This document shows positions 35,038 to 43,608 of a stretch of 64,000 bases of DNA, one piece after another (the stretch's first letter is position 1; each line of letters begins with the position of its first letter). The position numbers and the translations under genes are program-made. The notes beneath the pieces are model-generated. The model was not told the origin of the DNA. It was given only the letters and a program-made list of their open reading frames with translations, and searched no databases. Origin of the DNA: Burkholderia pseudomultivorans (GTDB lineage: Bacteria > Pseudomonadota > Gammaproteobacteria > Burkholderiales > Burkholderiaceae); NCBI RefSeq assembly GCF_001718415.1, contig NZ_CP013377.1:930001-994000 (forward strand), given 5' to 3'.

Positions 35038-35781
35038 TCAGGCTGCCAGCAACGACGGCGGGATTTGTGCATAAACGTCGAGCAGCGCCTGCACCGCTTG
35101 CTGCTCGTGCTTCAGAAGGCGCGCCTTGGGCGCGCCGATGACGAGCGCGAAGGCCTCGCCATGAATCAGGAAGCCGCGCGCGAGGCCGGCCACATCCTCG
35201 ACGCTTTCCCCGGTCGAGCGGTGCCAGCCGTCGATCACGCCCTGCTCGATGTCGCGTTCGAACGTCTCGCGATTCACGAACGAGCCGCCGGGCGCAACCG
35301 TCAGCGGTTCGCAGCTGTCGAGCAGCCTGCGCCGCGCGGCGGGCGCAAGTGCGCCGAGCAGCGCCTTGCCGGCCGCGCTCGCGACGGACATGAAGCCGCC
35401 TGGCTCGTCGCTGTAGCGGATTTTCTGGCGCGATTCCACGACATCGAGATAGACGACGCGATTGCCCGCCAGCGTGGCGAGCGCGGCCGTTTCGCCGGTC
35501 GCGTCGCGCAGCGCGCAAAGCAGCGGCTGGAACATCAGCGTCAGCGGATCCTCGCTGCAGATGTCCCGCGCGACATGCAGCAGGCGCTGGGTCGGGTAAT
35601 AGCCGGCCTTGACGCCCGGTGCGTAGAGATAGCCCTTGGCCACCATCGTCTGCAGCAGCGCATGGCAGCTCGATAGCGGGATCTCGGTTCGACGCGCAAT
35701 CTCGCTGTAGATCATTGGCTGCCGGACTTCGGCAAAGAGGTTGATCACGTCGAAGACGCGCACTGCGGTTTTCACATCCAT
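35038..35781 (-). CDS. IclR-family regulator
   Basis: A 247-aa regulator. The N-terminal winged helix contains YSEIARRTEIPLSSCHALLQ, and the effector domain runs from about residue 75 (GYYPTQRLLHVARDI) through SVASAAGKALLGAL to VAGLARGFLIHGEAFALVIG. ATG at 35781 is the likely start; a TTG at 35817 is possible. It heads a minus-strand set of catabolic genes, the first 125 bp downstream. A dyad in its own upstream region may be the operator. Confidence 0.87.
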   Translation of the reverse strand: MDVKTAVRVFDVINLFAEVRQPMIYSEIARRTEIPLSSCHALLQTMVAKGYLYAPGVKAGYYPTQRLLHVARDICSEDPLTLMFQPLLCALRDATGETAALATLAGNRVVYLDVVESRQKIRYSDEPGGFMSVASAAGKALLGALAPAARRRLLDSCEPLTVAPGGSFVNRETFERDIEQGVIDGWHRSTGESVEDVAGLARGFLIHGEAFALVIGAPKARLLKHEQQAVQALLDVYAQIPPSLLAA

Positions 35782-35811
35782 GAGAACATTATCAGCATAT
35801 CGATAATGCTC
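35782..35811. promoter_or_regulatory. Dyad upstream of iclR gene
   Basis: The AT-rich dyad GAGAACATTATC / GATAATGCTC around the centre AGCATATC ends immediately before the iclR start. Inverted repeats of this length and place are typical IclR autoregulatory operators. Confidence 0.5.
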
Positions 35812-35871
35812 TGACAATACGCTTACGTGTAAACACCTAGCGGAAGGGGCCGCGTGCTGCGGCCCCGTCGT

Positions 35872-38514
35872 CTATTTCGCGACCACCTCCGCCGGCAAAA
35901 ACGCCGGCTCGATCCGCCAGTCCGGCACGTAGTGCGCGGGCCACGCACCGGGCGTATCGACCGCGTTGAAATAGAGCACCGCCTTCAGCAGCGGATAGCG
36001 CCACAGCGATCGCTGGAATTCGTCGAGTTCGTCGCGCTTGCGCGCGTCCGAGCCGTCGACGCCGAGTTCCGTCACCATCACCGGCAGCCCGTAGTCGGCC
36101 ACGCGCGCGTACTTGACCCGCAGCACGCTCGCGGCGGACGAGCGGCCGCCGGCCGGCCAGACCGCGCAGCGCGGGCAATCGAACACCGACAGGCCGATCA
36201 CGTCCGCATAGCCGCGGCCCGGGAAGTAGTCGTCGAGGTTCCGGTTGCCCGCAGGCGACCAGACGAAGCGCAGCTTGTCGGTCATCGCACGGCAGGCCGT
36301 CACGACGCGCCGGTATGCATCGACATAGCCCGACGCGTCGCCGATCGCCCACGGATAGCGCCCGGTATCGGTCTCCATCTCGTGGCCCCAGCGCACGAAC
36401 ACCGGCGCCTGCAACGCGGCGAGCGCCGAGCAGGTCGCCGCGATGCGCGCGTCGTAGCGGCCCTGCGCGATATCGTCGAGCAGCGCACCCTTGCGGCTGC
36501 CGTCGAGCGCCCACGGCTCGACCGTCACCATCAGCGAGCGGTGGCGGGCCTGCGCGTCGCGGTACGCGCGATCGATCTGCGTGTCGAGGTCGGGCGCATT
36601 CCACGACACGAACACATGATCGAAGGCCAGGTTCGCGTCCGCCGAGAACGTGCTGTCGGGATCGTATGCGCCGAGCGCCGGCTGCTTGACCCGCTGTCCC
36701 GGCGCGGGCGCGAGCAGCTCGGGCACGTCGGAGCGCCACGTCACGGCCCGCCAGCCTTGCGGCGCGCGCAGGCCGATGCCGGCGAGCAGCATCGCGAGCG
36801 CAAACACGAACAGCGCATTGCGTACCGGCAGACGGCTGAAGAACATCTGCGCGAGCGTCGAAGCGGCAAGGCCCTGCTCCTTGCCGTGATTGACCGCGAC
36901 GACGGCCGCGATCACCAGGTACAGGATGCTCGTCAGCGTCGAGAACAGATAGAACCCGGCAGCGTTGTGCGCATTCTCGACCGCGACCACCGGCACGCTG
37001 CAGAACATCGAGATCAGCAGATACGGCGCGACCACGCGCAGCGGCGCGTCCTGCTCGATCGCGCCGCCTTTCGGCGTGACCTTGAACGCGAATTCCTTGC
37101 CGCGCAGGCAGTCGACGATCGCCGACGCGCAGCCGAGCACGACCCACGGCCAGCGGGCGAACACGAACGACAGTCCTTCCCACGACAGCAGCTTCGTATT
37201 CAGCGGGCGACACGACTGCGTCGCGTGCGTCGCCCAGGTGACGACGCACAGGATCAGCACGGCGAGCGGCAGCGCATACGTCAGGTACGACAGGTAGTCG
37301 ACATGCGCCCACACGCGGCCGGTCAGCAGCGCGACGACCGGGATCACGACGCTGCCGGCCATCGCGAGCGCGCACAGCGGATACCAGAGCTGGCAGAACA
37401 GGAACTGCGCCTTCAGCTTCAGCGGCAGCCCGCCGAAATAGTGCCGCGTGTAACGCAGCATGATGATCATCACGCTTTTCGACCACTGGAATTCCTGCGT
37501 CGCGAGATCGGCGAAGGTGCGCGGTCCTTCGCCGTTCGCGATCGCATTCAGCGCGTGCATGCCGCGCCAGCCCTTCGCGTTGAAGATCATCGTGGTCGAG
37601 TGATCCTCGGCGAGTTCGGGGCCGAGGCCGCCGATTTCACGCAGCGCGCGGCAGCGCACCGCATAGTGCGAGCCGATGCACAGCGGCGCGAGCCCGCCCG
37701 CGTAGCCCGCCTGCATCGTGCCGTGCAGCGGCCCCTCGACGTTCACGCGGCCGCGCGCGCTCCAGCTTTCGGCGGCATTGCTGTCGCAGATGCTCGGCGC
37801 CGACACGTAGCCGACGGCCGGATCGACGAACGGCCGCAGCATCTCCTCGAGATACGTGCGGGTCGGCACGTGATCGGCGTCGAGCTGCGACACGAAGTCG
37901 TAGTTGTCGTAGCCGTACATGTCGTAGAAATACGCGAGATTGCCTTCCTTGCATCGCGTCCGGCGCGGCCAGCTCGTGCGGTGGTAATCGGCGACGCCGC
38001 GCCGCGTCGACACGCGCACGCCGTGCTGCCGGCACCATTCGAGGGTTTCGGGCGTCGGGTCTTCGTCGGCGAGCCAGGTGTCGTGCGGGTAGGTCTGGTC
38101 GAGCATGGCGAGCAGCGTCGTGCGCACGATCGCAAACGGCTCCGACGGCGCCTTGGTGACGACCATCGCGACGCGCCAGTCGCGCGGCACGGCGATCTCG
38201 GGATTCGGGACCACCGCCGAGCGGATGATGAAGATGAAGTAGCCGGGAATGAAGGTCGTCCAGAACAGCACAAAGCCGTTGACGCCGAAGCGGAACGCAT
38301 CGACATAGTGTTCGTCGCGCAGCCACCATCGCCAGAAGATCCCCAGCGCCACGAACCAGCACAGCGCCAGGATCTGAAAGATGACCTTGGTGCCGCTGTC
38401 CATCAGCGGGACCAGCAGCGGGGCTTCCCGCCGCAGCGTGTCGGCGGGCGCGGCCCCGGCGTCGCCGGTCTCGGCCTCGGGGCCGCCGGCGAGCGATGCA
38501 ACCAGCTTCTTCAT
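35872..38514 (-). CDS. Membrane GT2 glycosyltransferase fused to GH26-like domain
   Basis: An 880-aa fusion. Residues about 40-590 are a cellulose-synthase-like GT2: two N-terminal transmembrane helices, QLDADHVP (DxD at 212-214), LAEDHST near 303 and QEFQWS near 340, where the usual Q(Q/R)xRW has Gln for Arg, then about six more helices. Residues about 610-880 resemble GH26: RWGHEM near 708-713 supplies the expected acid/base Glu and PVMVTELGVD near 815 the nucleophile Glu. The enzyme may polymerise a sugar from the UDP-sugars made by the three upstream genes and trim or transfer the product on the outer face. GAGGAGA precedes ATG at 38514. Confidence 0.82.
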   Translation of the reverse strand: MKKLVASLAGGPEAETGDAGAAPADTLRREAPLLVPLMDSGTKVIFQILALCWFVALGIFWRWWLRDEHYVDAFRFGVNGFVLFWTTFIPGYFIFIIRSAVVPNPEIAVPRDWRVAMVVTKAPSEPFAIVRTTLLAMLDQTYPHDTWLADEDPTPETLEWCRQHGVRVSTRRGVADYHRTSWPRRTRCKEGNLAYFYDMYGYDNYDFVSQLDADHVPTRTYLEEMLRPFVDPAVGYVSAPSICDSNAAESWSARGRVNVEGPLHGTMQAGYAGGLAPLCIGSHYAVRCRALREIGGLGPELAEDHSTTMIFNAKGWRGMHALNAIANGEGPRTFADLATQEFQWSKSVMIIMLRYTRHYFGGLPLKLKAQFLFCQLWYPLCALAMAGSVVIPVVALLTGRVWAHVDYLSYLTYALPLAVLILCVVTWATHATQSCRPLNTKLLSWEGLSFVFARWPWVVLGCASAIVDCLRGKEFAFKVTPKGGAIEQDAPLRVVAPYLLISMFCSVPVVAVENAHNAAGFYLFSTLTSILYLVIAAVVAVNHGKEQGLAASTLAQMFFSRLPVRNALFVFALAMLLAGIGLRAPQGWRAVTWRSDVPELLAPAPGQRVKQPALGAYDPDSTFSADANLAFDHVFVSWNAPDLDTQIDRAYRDAQARHRSLMVTVEPWALDGSRKGALLDDIAQGRYDARIAATCSALAALQAPVFVRWGHEMETDTGRYPWAIGDASGYVDAYRRVVTACRAMTDKLRFVWSPAGNRNLDDYFPGRGYADVIGLSVFDCPRCAVWPAGGRSSAASVLRVKYARVADYGLPVMVTELGVDGSDARKRDELDEFQRSLWRYPLLKAVLYFNAVDTPGAWPAHYVPDWRIEPAFLPAEVVAK

Positions 38515-38531
38515 GGTGCTCTCCTCAACAA

Positions 38532-39935
38532 TCAGTGCGAGTCGATCATCAGCTTTGAAGCAGGCTGCGGCGCAGCCGGAAGGTCGTCGGAAACGGGTTG
38601 GGCTTGTGCGCGTTCGCCGCACGAGCGGCCCACGCGTTCGTAGCGGCGAAAGCCGCTGTCGACCGCATGCCGTTCGTCGAACAGGTTGCGCATGTCGAGC
38701 ATGACCGGATCGGCCATGTGATCCGCGAGGTCGGCGAGGTCGAGCGCCTCGAAGGTTTTCCATTCGGTCATCACGACCACGGCGTCCGCGCTGCGCACCG
38801 CATCGACCGCCGAGCCTTCCATGAACACCTGCGGCAGCAGGCGCGTCGCCTCGTGCGGGCGCGCGGGATCGTACGCGCGAACATGCGCGCCGGCGCCCAC
38901 CAGCAGCTGGATCACGTCGATGCTCGGGCTTTCGCGCACGTCGTCGGTCTGCCCCTTGAACGTCAGCCCGAGCACGGCGATGCGCTTGCCCTTGATCGAG
39001 CCGCCGCATGCATTCTCGATGCGATGGAGGATCTGCTCCTTGCGCCGCGCATTCGATTCGATCGCCGCGCTGACGATGCGCAGCGGCACCGCGTATTCGG
39101 AAGCCGTCGCCTTCAGCGCGCGCGTGTCCTTCGGAAAGCACGAGCCGCCCCAGCCCGGGCCGGCTTTCAGGAACGACGCGCCGATGCGCCGGTCGAGGCC
39201 CATGCCGTTCGCGACCAGCTCGACGTCGGCGCCGACCGCCTCGCACAGATCGGAGATCTCGTTGATGTAGCTGATCTTCACGGCGAGGAACGCATTGGCC
39301 GCGTACTTGACCAGCTCCGCCGTCTCGATCTCGGTCGCGAGCACGAGATGCCCTGCGGCCGCGAGCGGAGCGTAGATCGCGTTCATGATCTCGATCGCGC
39401 GCGGATGCTCGGCGCCGAACACGACGCGGTCAGGATGCATGAAATCGTCGATTGCCGAGCCTTCGCGCAGGAATTCCGGATTCGACGCGATCGCGGTGTC
39501 GAGGCCGGCCGGCGCGCAGCGCTCGACGATGCGCTTGACGATGCGGTTGGTGCCGACCGGCACCGTCGACTTGGTGACGACGACCGTAAAGCCGTTCAGG
39601 TTCGATGCGATTTCCCGTGCGGCCGCCTCGACGTACTGCAGATCGGCGCGATCGGTGCCCGGCAGCGTCGGCGTGCCGACCGCGATGAACACCGCGTCGC
39701 GATCGCGCACGCTCGATGCCAGGTCGCTGCTGAAGCGCAGCGTGCCGCGCTTGACGTTGCGCGCGACGACGAGGTCGAGGCCCGGCTCGTAGATCGGCAT
39801 GCAGCCGTCGTTCAACGCAGCGATCTTGCTGCGATTATTGTCGATGCAGACGACGTCGTGCCCGAGATCCGCGAAGCACGCGCCGCTGACCAGCCCGACG
39901 TAGCCCGTGCCGACGATGGCGATCCGCACATTCAT
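38532..39935 (-). CDS. ugd: UDP-glucose 6-dehydrogenase
   Basis: A 467-aa enzyme that oxidises UDP-glucose to UDP-glucuronate with two NAD+. The Rossmann motif IAIVGTGYVGLVSGACFADL opens the protein; the catalytic Cys lies in GPGWGGSCFPKDTRAL near residue 260; GLTFKGQTDDVRESPSIDVI begins the UDP-binding domain. ATG at 39935 has AAGGGGG upstream. The C-terminus after about residue 440 is a short variable tail. It supplies UDP-GlcA to the neighbouring UDP-xylose synthase. Confidence 0.95.
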   Translation of the reverse strand: MNVRIAIVGTGYVGLVSGACFADLGHDVVCIDNNRSKIAALNDGCMPIYEPGLDLVVARNVKRGTLRFSSDLASSVRDRDAVFIAVGTPTLPGTDRADLQYVEAAAREIASNLNGFTVVVTKSTVPVGTNRIVKRIVERCAPAGLDTAIASNPEFLREGSAIDDFMHPDRVVFGAEHPRAIEIMNAIYAPLAAAGHLVLATEIETAELVKYAANAFLAVKISYINEISDLCEAVGADVELVANGMGLDRRIGASFLKAGPGWGGSCFPKDTRALKATASEYAVPLRIVSAAIESNARRKEQILHRIENACGGSIKGKRIAVLGLTFKGQTDDVRESPSIDVIQLLVGAGAHVRAYDPARPHEATRLLPQVFMEGSAVDAVRSADAVVVMTEWKTFEALDLADLADHMADPVMLDMRNLFDERHAVDSGFRRYERVGRSCGERAQAQPVSDDLPAAPQPASKLMIDSH

Positions 39936-39973
39936 GGTTACCCCCTTGACGAATTTCAACGACGCTTGCGCGT

Positions 39974-40963
39974 TTACTGAATCGATGCGAGTTGCAGTTC
40001 TTTCCGGAACCATGTTGCGGCGTGTTCGACCATCCGCTCGATCGCGGTGAAGCGCGGCTGCCAGCCGAGTACGAGCTCGGCCTTGGTCGCGTCCGCGTAC
40101 AGCGCGGGCGGGTCGCCGGGGCGACGTGTCGCCGTCACGGTCGGCACGCGTCGGCCGGTCACGGTTTCGACTGCGCGTATCGCTTCGAGCACCGACGTGC
40201 CGTTGCCGGTGCCGAGATTCAGCGCGACGCTGTTGCCGCCGCGGTTCAGGTAGGCGGTCGCCCTCACGTGCGCGTCGGCGAGATCGCTGACGTGCACGTA
40301 GTCGCGAATGGCCGAGCCGTCCGGCGTCGGATAGTCGATGCCCATCACCTGGAACGCGTGGCCCGTGCCGAGCGCTGCGCGAATCGCGAGCGGCAGCGCG
40401 TGCGTCTCAGGCTCGTGATGCTCGCCGATCTCGCCGTCCGGGTCGGCGCCCGCCGCGTTGAAGTAGCGCAGCGCGACCCACTTGAGCCCGTACGCGCGCT
40501 CGAAATCCGCGGCCATCCGCTCCATCGCATACTTCGTGAAGCCGTACGGGTTGATCGGCTGCTGCGGCGTGCGCTCGGAGATCGGCAGCGCGTCCGGAAT
40601 CCCGTAGGTCGCGCACGACGACGACATCACGATCCGCCCGACGCCGGCCTCGCGCATCGCATTCAGCAGCGTGCAGGTGCCCGTCACGTTGACCGTGTAA
40701 TACCGGTCCGGCACGAGCACCGATTCGCCCACATAGGCGAGCGCCGCGAAATGGATCACGACGTCGGGCCGGTGCGCGGCCAGCGCACCGGCGAGCGCGT
40801 CGCCGTCGAGAATGTCGGCGACGACGAGCGGCCCCCATCGGACCGCGTCGCGGTGGCCGGTCGACAGGTTGTCGTACGCGATCGGCTCGTGCCCCGCGGC
40901 GGCGAGCGCCTTGCATGTATGGCTGCCGATATAGCCGGCTCCGCCCGTGACGAATACTTTCAT
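39974..40963 (-). CDS. galE: UDP-glucose 4-epimerase
   Basis: A 329-aa extended SDR. It has TGGAGYIGSHTCKAL at residues 6-20, the Ser-Tyr-Lys triad in MSSSCATYG and NPYGFTKYAMERM, and ALRYFNAAGADPDGEIGE, all typical of GalE. It interconverts UDP-glucose and UDP-galactose for polysaccharide synthesis. ATG at 40963 overlaps the stop of the UDP-xylose synthase gene, so the two are translationally coupled. Confidence 0.93.
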   Translation of the reverse strand: MKVFVTGGAGYIGSHTCKALAAAGHEPIAYDNLSTGHRDAVRWGPLVVADILDGDALAGALAAHRPDVVIHFAALAYVGESVLVPDRYYTVNVTGTCTLLNAMREAGVGRIVMSSSCATYGIPDALPISERTPQQPINPYGFTKYAMERMAADFERAYGLKWVALRYFNAAGADPDGEIGEHHEPETHALPLAIRAALGTGHAFQVMGIDYPTPDGSAIRDYVHVSDLADAHVRATAYLNRGGNSVALNLGTGNGTSVLEAIRAVETVTGRRVPTVTATRRPGDPPALYADATKAELVLGWQPRFTAIERMVEHAATWFRKELQLASIQ

Positions 40964-41967
40964 GCGCTCGCTCCGGTCGTCTGCAGTGCCGGCGCAATCC
41001 ACAGCTCGCGGCTGAAATAGTCGGCGGTGCGCCGCAGGCCTTCGTCGAGATCGATGTACGGCCGCCAGCCGAGCTCGGTCGCGGCGATCGAGATGTCGGG
41101 CCGGCGCTGGTGCGGATCGTCGATCGGCAGCGGCCGGAACACGATCTCCGATTTCGATTCCGTCATCGCGATGATCTTCTGCGCGAGCTCGAGCATCGTG
41201 AATTCGACCGGGTTGCCGATATTGACCGGCGTGCCGACATTGCGCGCGGCGCCCATCAGGCAGAAGAATCCGTCGATCAGGTCGGTGACGTAGCAGAACG
41301 AGCGCGTCTGCCGGCCGTCGCCGTAGACCTCGAGCGGTTCGCCGTTCAGTGCGCCGACGATGAAGTTCGATATCACGCGACCGTCGCGCGGCGACATTCG
41401 CGGCCCGTAGGTATTGAAGATGCGCGCGACCCGCACGTCGATGCCGTGCGCGCGGTAGTAGTCGTAGCAGAGCGTTTCGGCGGCGCGCTTGCCCTCGTCG
41501 TAGCACGCGCGCGGGCCGATCGTGCTGACATTGCCGCGGTAGGTTTCCATCTGCGGATGCACGCCCGGGTCGCCGTAGATCTCGCTGGTCGACGCCTGGA
41601 ACACGCGCGCGCCGGTCTTGCGCGCGAGCGCAAGGCAGTGGTTCATCCCGAGCACGTTGGTCATCATCGTGTGGACGGGATCGATCTGGTAGGTGGGCGG
41701 CGAGGCCGCGCACGCCAGGTTCCAGATCTCGTCTACCTGGATCTGCGGCAGCCCGAGCGATACGTCGGCCTTCAGGAACTCGAAGCGGCCCGACGCCTTG
41801 AGGTCGGCGACGTTGAGCTTGCGGCCCGTGAGCAGGTTGTCGACGCAGACGACATGCGCGCCCTCCATCACGAGACGTTCACATACGTAGCTGCCGAGAA
41901 ACCCTGCACCGCCTGTCACGAGCATGCGCTGGCCGGCGCGTGTCTCGATCGCAACCCTGTCATTCAT
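40960..41967 (-). CDS. UDP-glucuronate decarboxylase (UDP-xylose synthase)
   Basis: A 335-aa extended SDR. TGGAGFLGSYVCERLV, VDNLLTGRKLNV, ASTSEIYGDP, then CYDEGKRAAETLCYDYY and RVARIFNTYGPRM are the signature of bacterial and plant UXS rather than dTDP-glucose dehydratase. It converts UDP-GlcA to UDP-xylose. GAAGGAG stands just before ATG at 41967. The start codon overlaps the stop of a small leader ORF (ATGAATGA), which suggests translational coupling. It is the first enzyme gene of the four-gene polysaccharide operon. Confidence 0.9.
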   Translation of the reverse strand: MNDRVAIETRAGQRMLVTGGAGFLGSYVCERLVMEGAHVVCVDNLLTGRKLNVADLKASGRFEFLKADVSLGLPQIQVDEIWNLACAASPPTYQIDPVHTMMTNVLGMNHCLALARKTGARVFQASTSEIYGDPGVHPQMETYRGNVSTIGPRACYDEGKRAAETLCYDYYRAHGIDVRVARIFNTYGPRMSPRDGRVISNFIVGALNGEPLEVYGDGRQTRSFCYVTDLIDGFFCLMGAARNVGTPVNIGNPVEFTMLELAQKIIAMTESKSEIVFRPLPIDDPHQRRPDISIAATELGWRPYIDLDEGLRRTADYFSRELWIAPALQTTGASA

Positions 41968-42184
41968 GGTCTTCTCCTTCGTCGCACATCGTCAGGAATC
42001 CGATATCGAGTTGCTCGACGAGCGCGCGAACGACGGCCATCCCGCTGCAAGGGCATCGTTTCGGCACGCGCCGGTCCACCTGTGCTGATGTCGACGAAGC
42101 GCCCCGACAGGCACTCCGGTTGCGCTGACTTCCCCGTTGATGCTTGAACGACGCGAACGTCGCTCGATCGCTGATGGCTTTCAT
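41960..42184 (-). CDS. Small leader ORF of the polysaccharide operon
   Basis: A 74-aa ORF starting at ATG 42184 after GGGGAAGCGG and ending with TGA inside the first codons of the UDP-xylose synthase gene. The product starts MKAISDRATFASFKHQRGSQ and ends VEQLDIGFLTMCDEGEDHE; its central part has a Cys-rich KRCPCSGMAVVRAL. The upstream 40 bases and the first 35 codons are homologous to those of the ORF at 43303 on the other strand. I do not recognise a family. It may be a small regulatory protein or a translational control ORF. Confidence 0.55.
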   Translation of the reverse strand: MKAISDRATFASFKHQRGSQRNRSACRGASSTSAQVDRRVPKRCPCSGMAVVRALVEQLDIGFLTMCDEGEDHE

Positions 42185-42271
42185 CGCCGCTTCCCCGACT
42201 GGCTTATGGACGAACGGTCGCCACCCGTCTTCTTCGCATCGTGGCTTGCCGTTCGCTTGAACCGGACATAA

Positions 42272-42287
42272 GGCAATCGGCATGCCA
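42272..42287 (-). promoter_or_regulatory. Sigma-54 promoter of the polysaccharide operon
   Basis: On the minus strand TGGCATGCCGATTGCC, i.e. GG-GC elements with exact -24/-12 spacing (consensus TGGCACGNNNNTTGC; one mismatch in the -24 block). Transcription would start near 42260, about 75 bases before the small leader ORF and 290 bases before the UDP-xylose synthase gene. Confidence 0.72.
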
Positions 42288-43200
42288 GCGACCTCGCAGT
42301 CCCGCTGCGGCCGTGCGCGATCGCGACAGCGTGCATGCGATGTGCAGAAGACCATGCGGGCCGGTGTTTCATGCGTGTATCGTGGGGACAGACGAGCCCG
42401 ACGGCCGAATCGCGAATGCGCGCGAATCGAGGCGATGCAATGCGCGGCCATTCAAGGCGGGGCGGATTATGCAGCGAGCGAAAAGCATCGAATACGGATG
42501 TTTCAGGTTTGAGAATTTTTTCGTTATCGGCCTGAAAAATGTTTCTGCGTTGTATCGGGCGTCGATGCATGCGCAAGGAATCCGGGCAGTGAAAGGCACC
42601 GAATACGCGAGTCCAGCGAGCCGCGGATGGATCGCAATGCCGATGCGCCGGATCCTTGAAGTTCGACGTCGTCGTTCAGGAAGGACGGTGCGCGTCGGAT
42701 GAAAGCGTGTTGGCCGATGCGTTGATTTTCCGGTTTCGTGCATTTACGACGACAGCGATCGTCGAGTGATCGAGTCGTATTTTCACGAATGAATCAATTG
42801 CGTGCGGACCGTCGAAATGCGCGGGTATCGTAAACGTATCGATGCCGGCGCGGCGGCTTTCCGCAATCCGGCGTCGTGCCGGACGGGACCGAAGGGTTCG
42901 GGCGTCGGCCGCCCGTCGCCCGTGCCGCAGCGGGCGGTTCGCCGATCGAACCGCGGGCGCCGGCGCGTACCTGCCGAGGCCCGCATCTCAAGTTTGAAAC
43001 ACTTGTTCAAGCGAGCGGCCGGCGCAGGCCCGTATCCGGATTTCTCAGGCCTTTGATGGCATTGTTTCGCGGCGCTCAACGATGGGCGCGGGGACCCGGC
43101 CGCTATTGCGATACATTCCTGAAACAAAAAATAACATTTGAGGCGAGGTGGCCCGGCCCGACGGCGGCAGACGGCGTCCAGCGCCCGGTGGAATAACGCA
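42288..43200. other. Divergent regulatory spacer between two sigma-54 promoters
   Basis: About 0.9 kb with no convincing gene. Codon-like periodicity is weak and base composition varies. It holds TTTCAGG at 42501 and CCTGAAA at 42531, and CCTGAAAC at 43118 about 80 bp upstream of the right promoter, plus the dyad TTGAA-N7-TTCAA near 42994-43010. These are candidates for activator binding sites. Confidence 0.5.
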
Positions 43201-43215
43201 TGGCACGCCGTTTGC
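43201..43215 (+). promoter_or_regulatory. Sigma-54 promoter facing the secreted-protein genes
   Basis: TGGCACGCCGTTTGC is a perfect match to TGGCACGNNNNTTGC. Transcription would start near 43227, 75 bases before the leader ORF at 43303, the same geometry as the divergent promoter at 42272-42287. Confidence 0.8.
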
Positions 43216-43302
43216 GGTACTGGACGCACCGGCGAGCGGTCGATGCGACGCGATAAAGAGTGGGGCGACCAGCTCGTCAATAAGCCAGTCGGGGAAACGG
43301 CG

Positions 43303-43608
43303 ATGAAAACCAAAGGCAGTGGCTTGATCCGCGCGATATTTGCGCAGCGGTGGGGAAGTCCGAAAGATCGGGGTGTGTCTCGCGATGCGGTGCCAGCCTC
43401 GCGGGTCTCTCCTTGCGGGTCTCACGGGTTCCGCGTCCCGGGGCGGTTGTCGCTCGATGCGGCAATCGGGCGCCGGTTGCGCCAGTTTTCATTCTGTTCA
43501 CCCGGATGGGTCGGGCTGTTCATGCCGTGCAGCCTGACACCGATTCGTCTTCGACAGTGCAGAGCGGTTTCGATCGCGTCGGGCCGTTGCCGGCGCCGGC
43601 CGGAGTAG
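43303..43608 (+). CDS. Small leader ORF, homologous to that of the polysaccharide operon
   Basis: A possible 101-aa ORF starting at ATG 43303 after CGGGGAAACGG. The N-terminal 35 residues (MKTKGSGLIRAIFAQRWGSP, then KDRGVSRDAV) align with the start of the ORF at 42184, sharing F..QR.GS..+R...R.A. Beyond that the two diverge and the rest has little protein character, so the true product may be shorter or the conserved unit may be an RNA leader. The 5' untranslated sequence, ATAAGCCAGTCGGGGAA plus ATG, is nearly identical in both copies. Confidence 0.45.
   Translation: MKTKGSGLIRAIFAQRWGSPKDRGVSRDAVPASRVSPCGSHGFRVPGRLSLDAAIGRRLRQFSFCSPGWVGLFMPCSLTPIRLRQCRAVSIASGRCRRRPE

Noticed and set aside
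40960..41967. Assignment as dTDP-glucose 4,6-dehydratase
   Set aside because: The TGRKLNV and YDEGKR motifs, and the neighbouring ugd gene, fit UDP-glucuronate decarboxylase better.
42783..43313. ORFs of 60-180 codons on both strands in the regulatory spacer
   Set aside because: They lack ribosome-binding sites and protein-like composition; the sigma-54 promoter and leader run through them.
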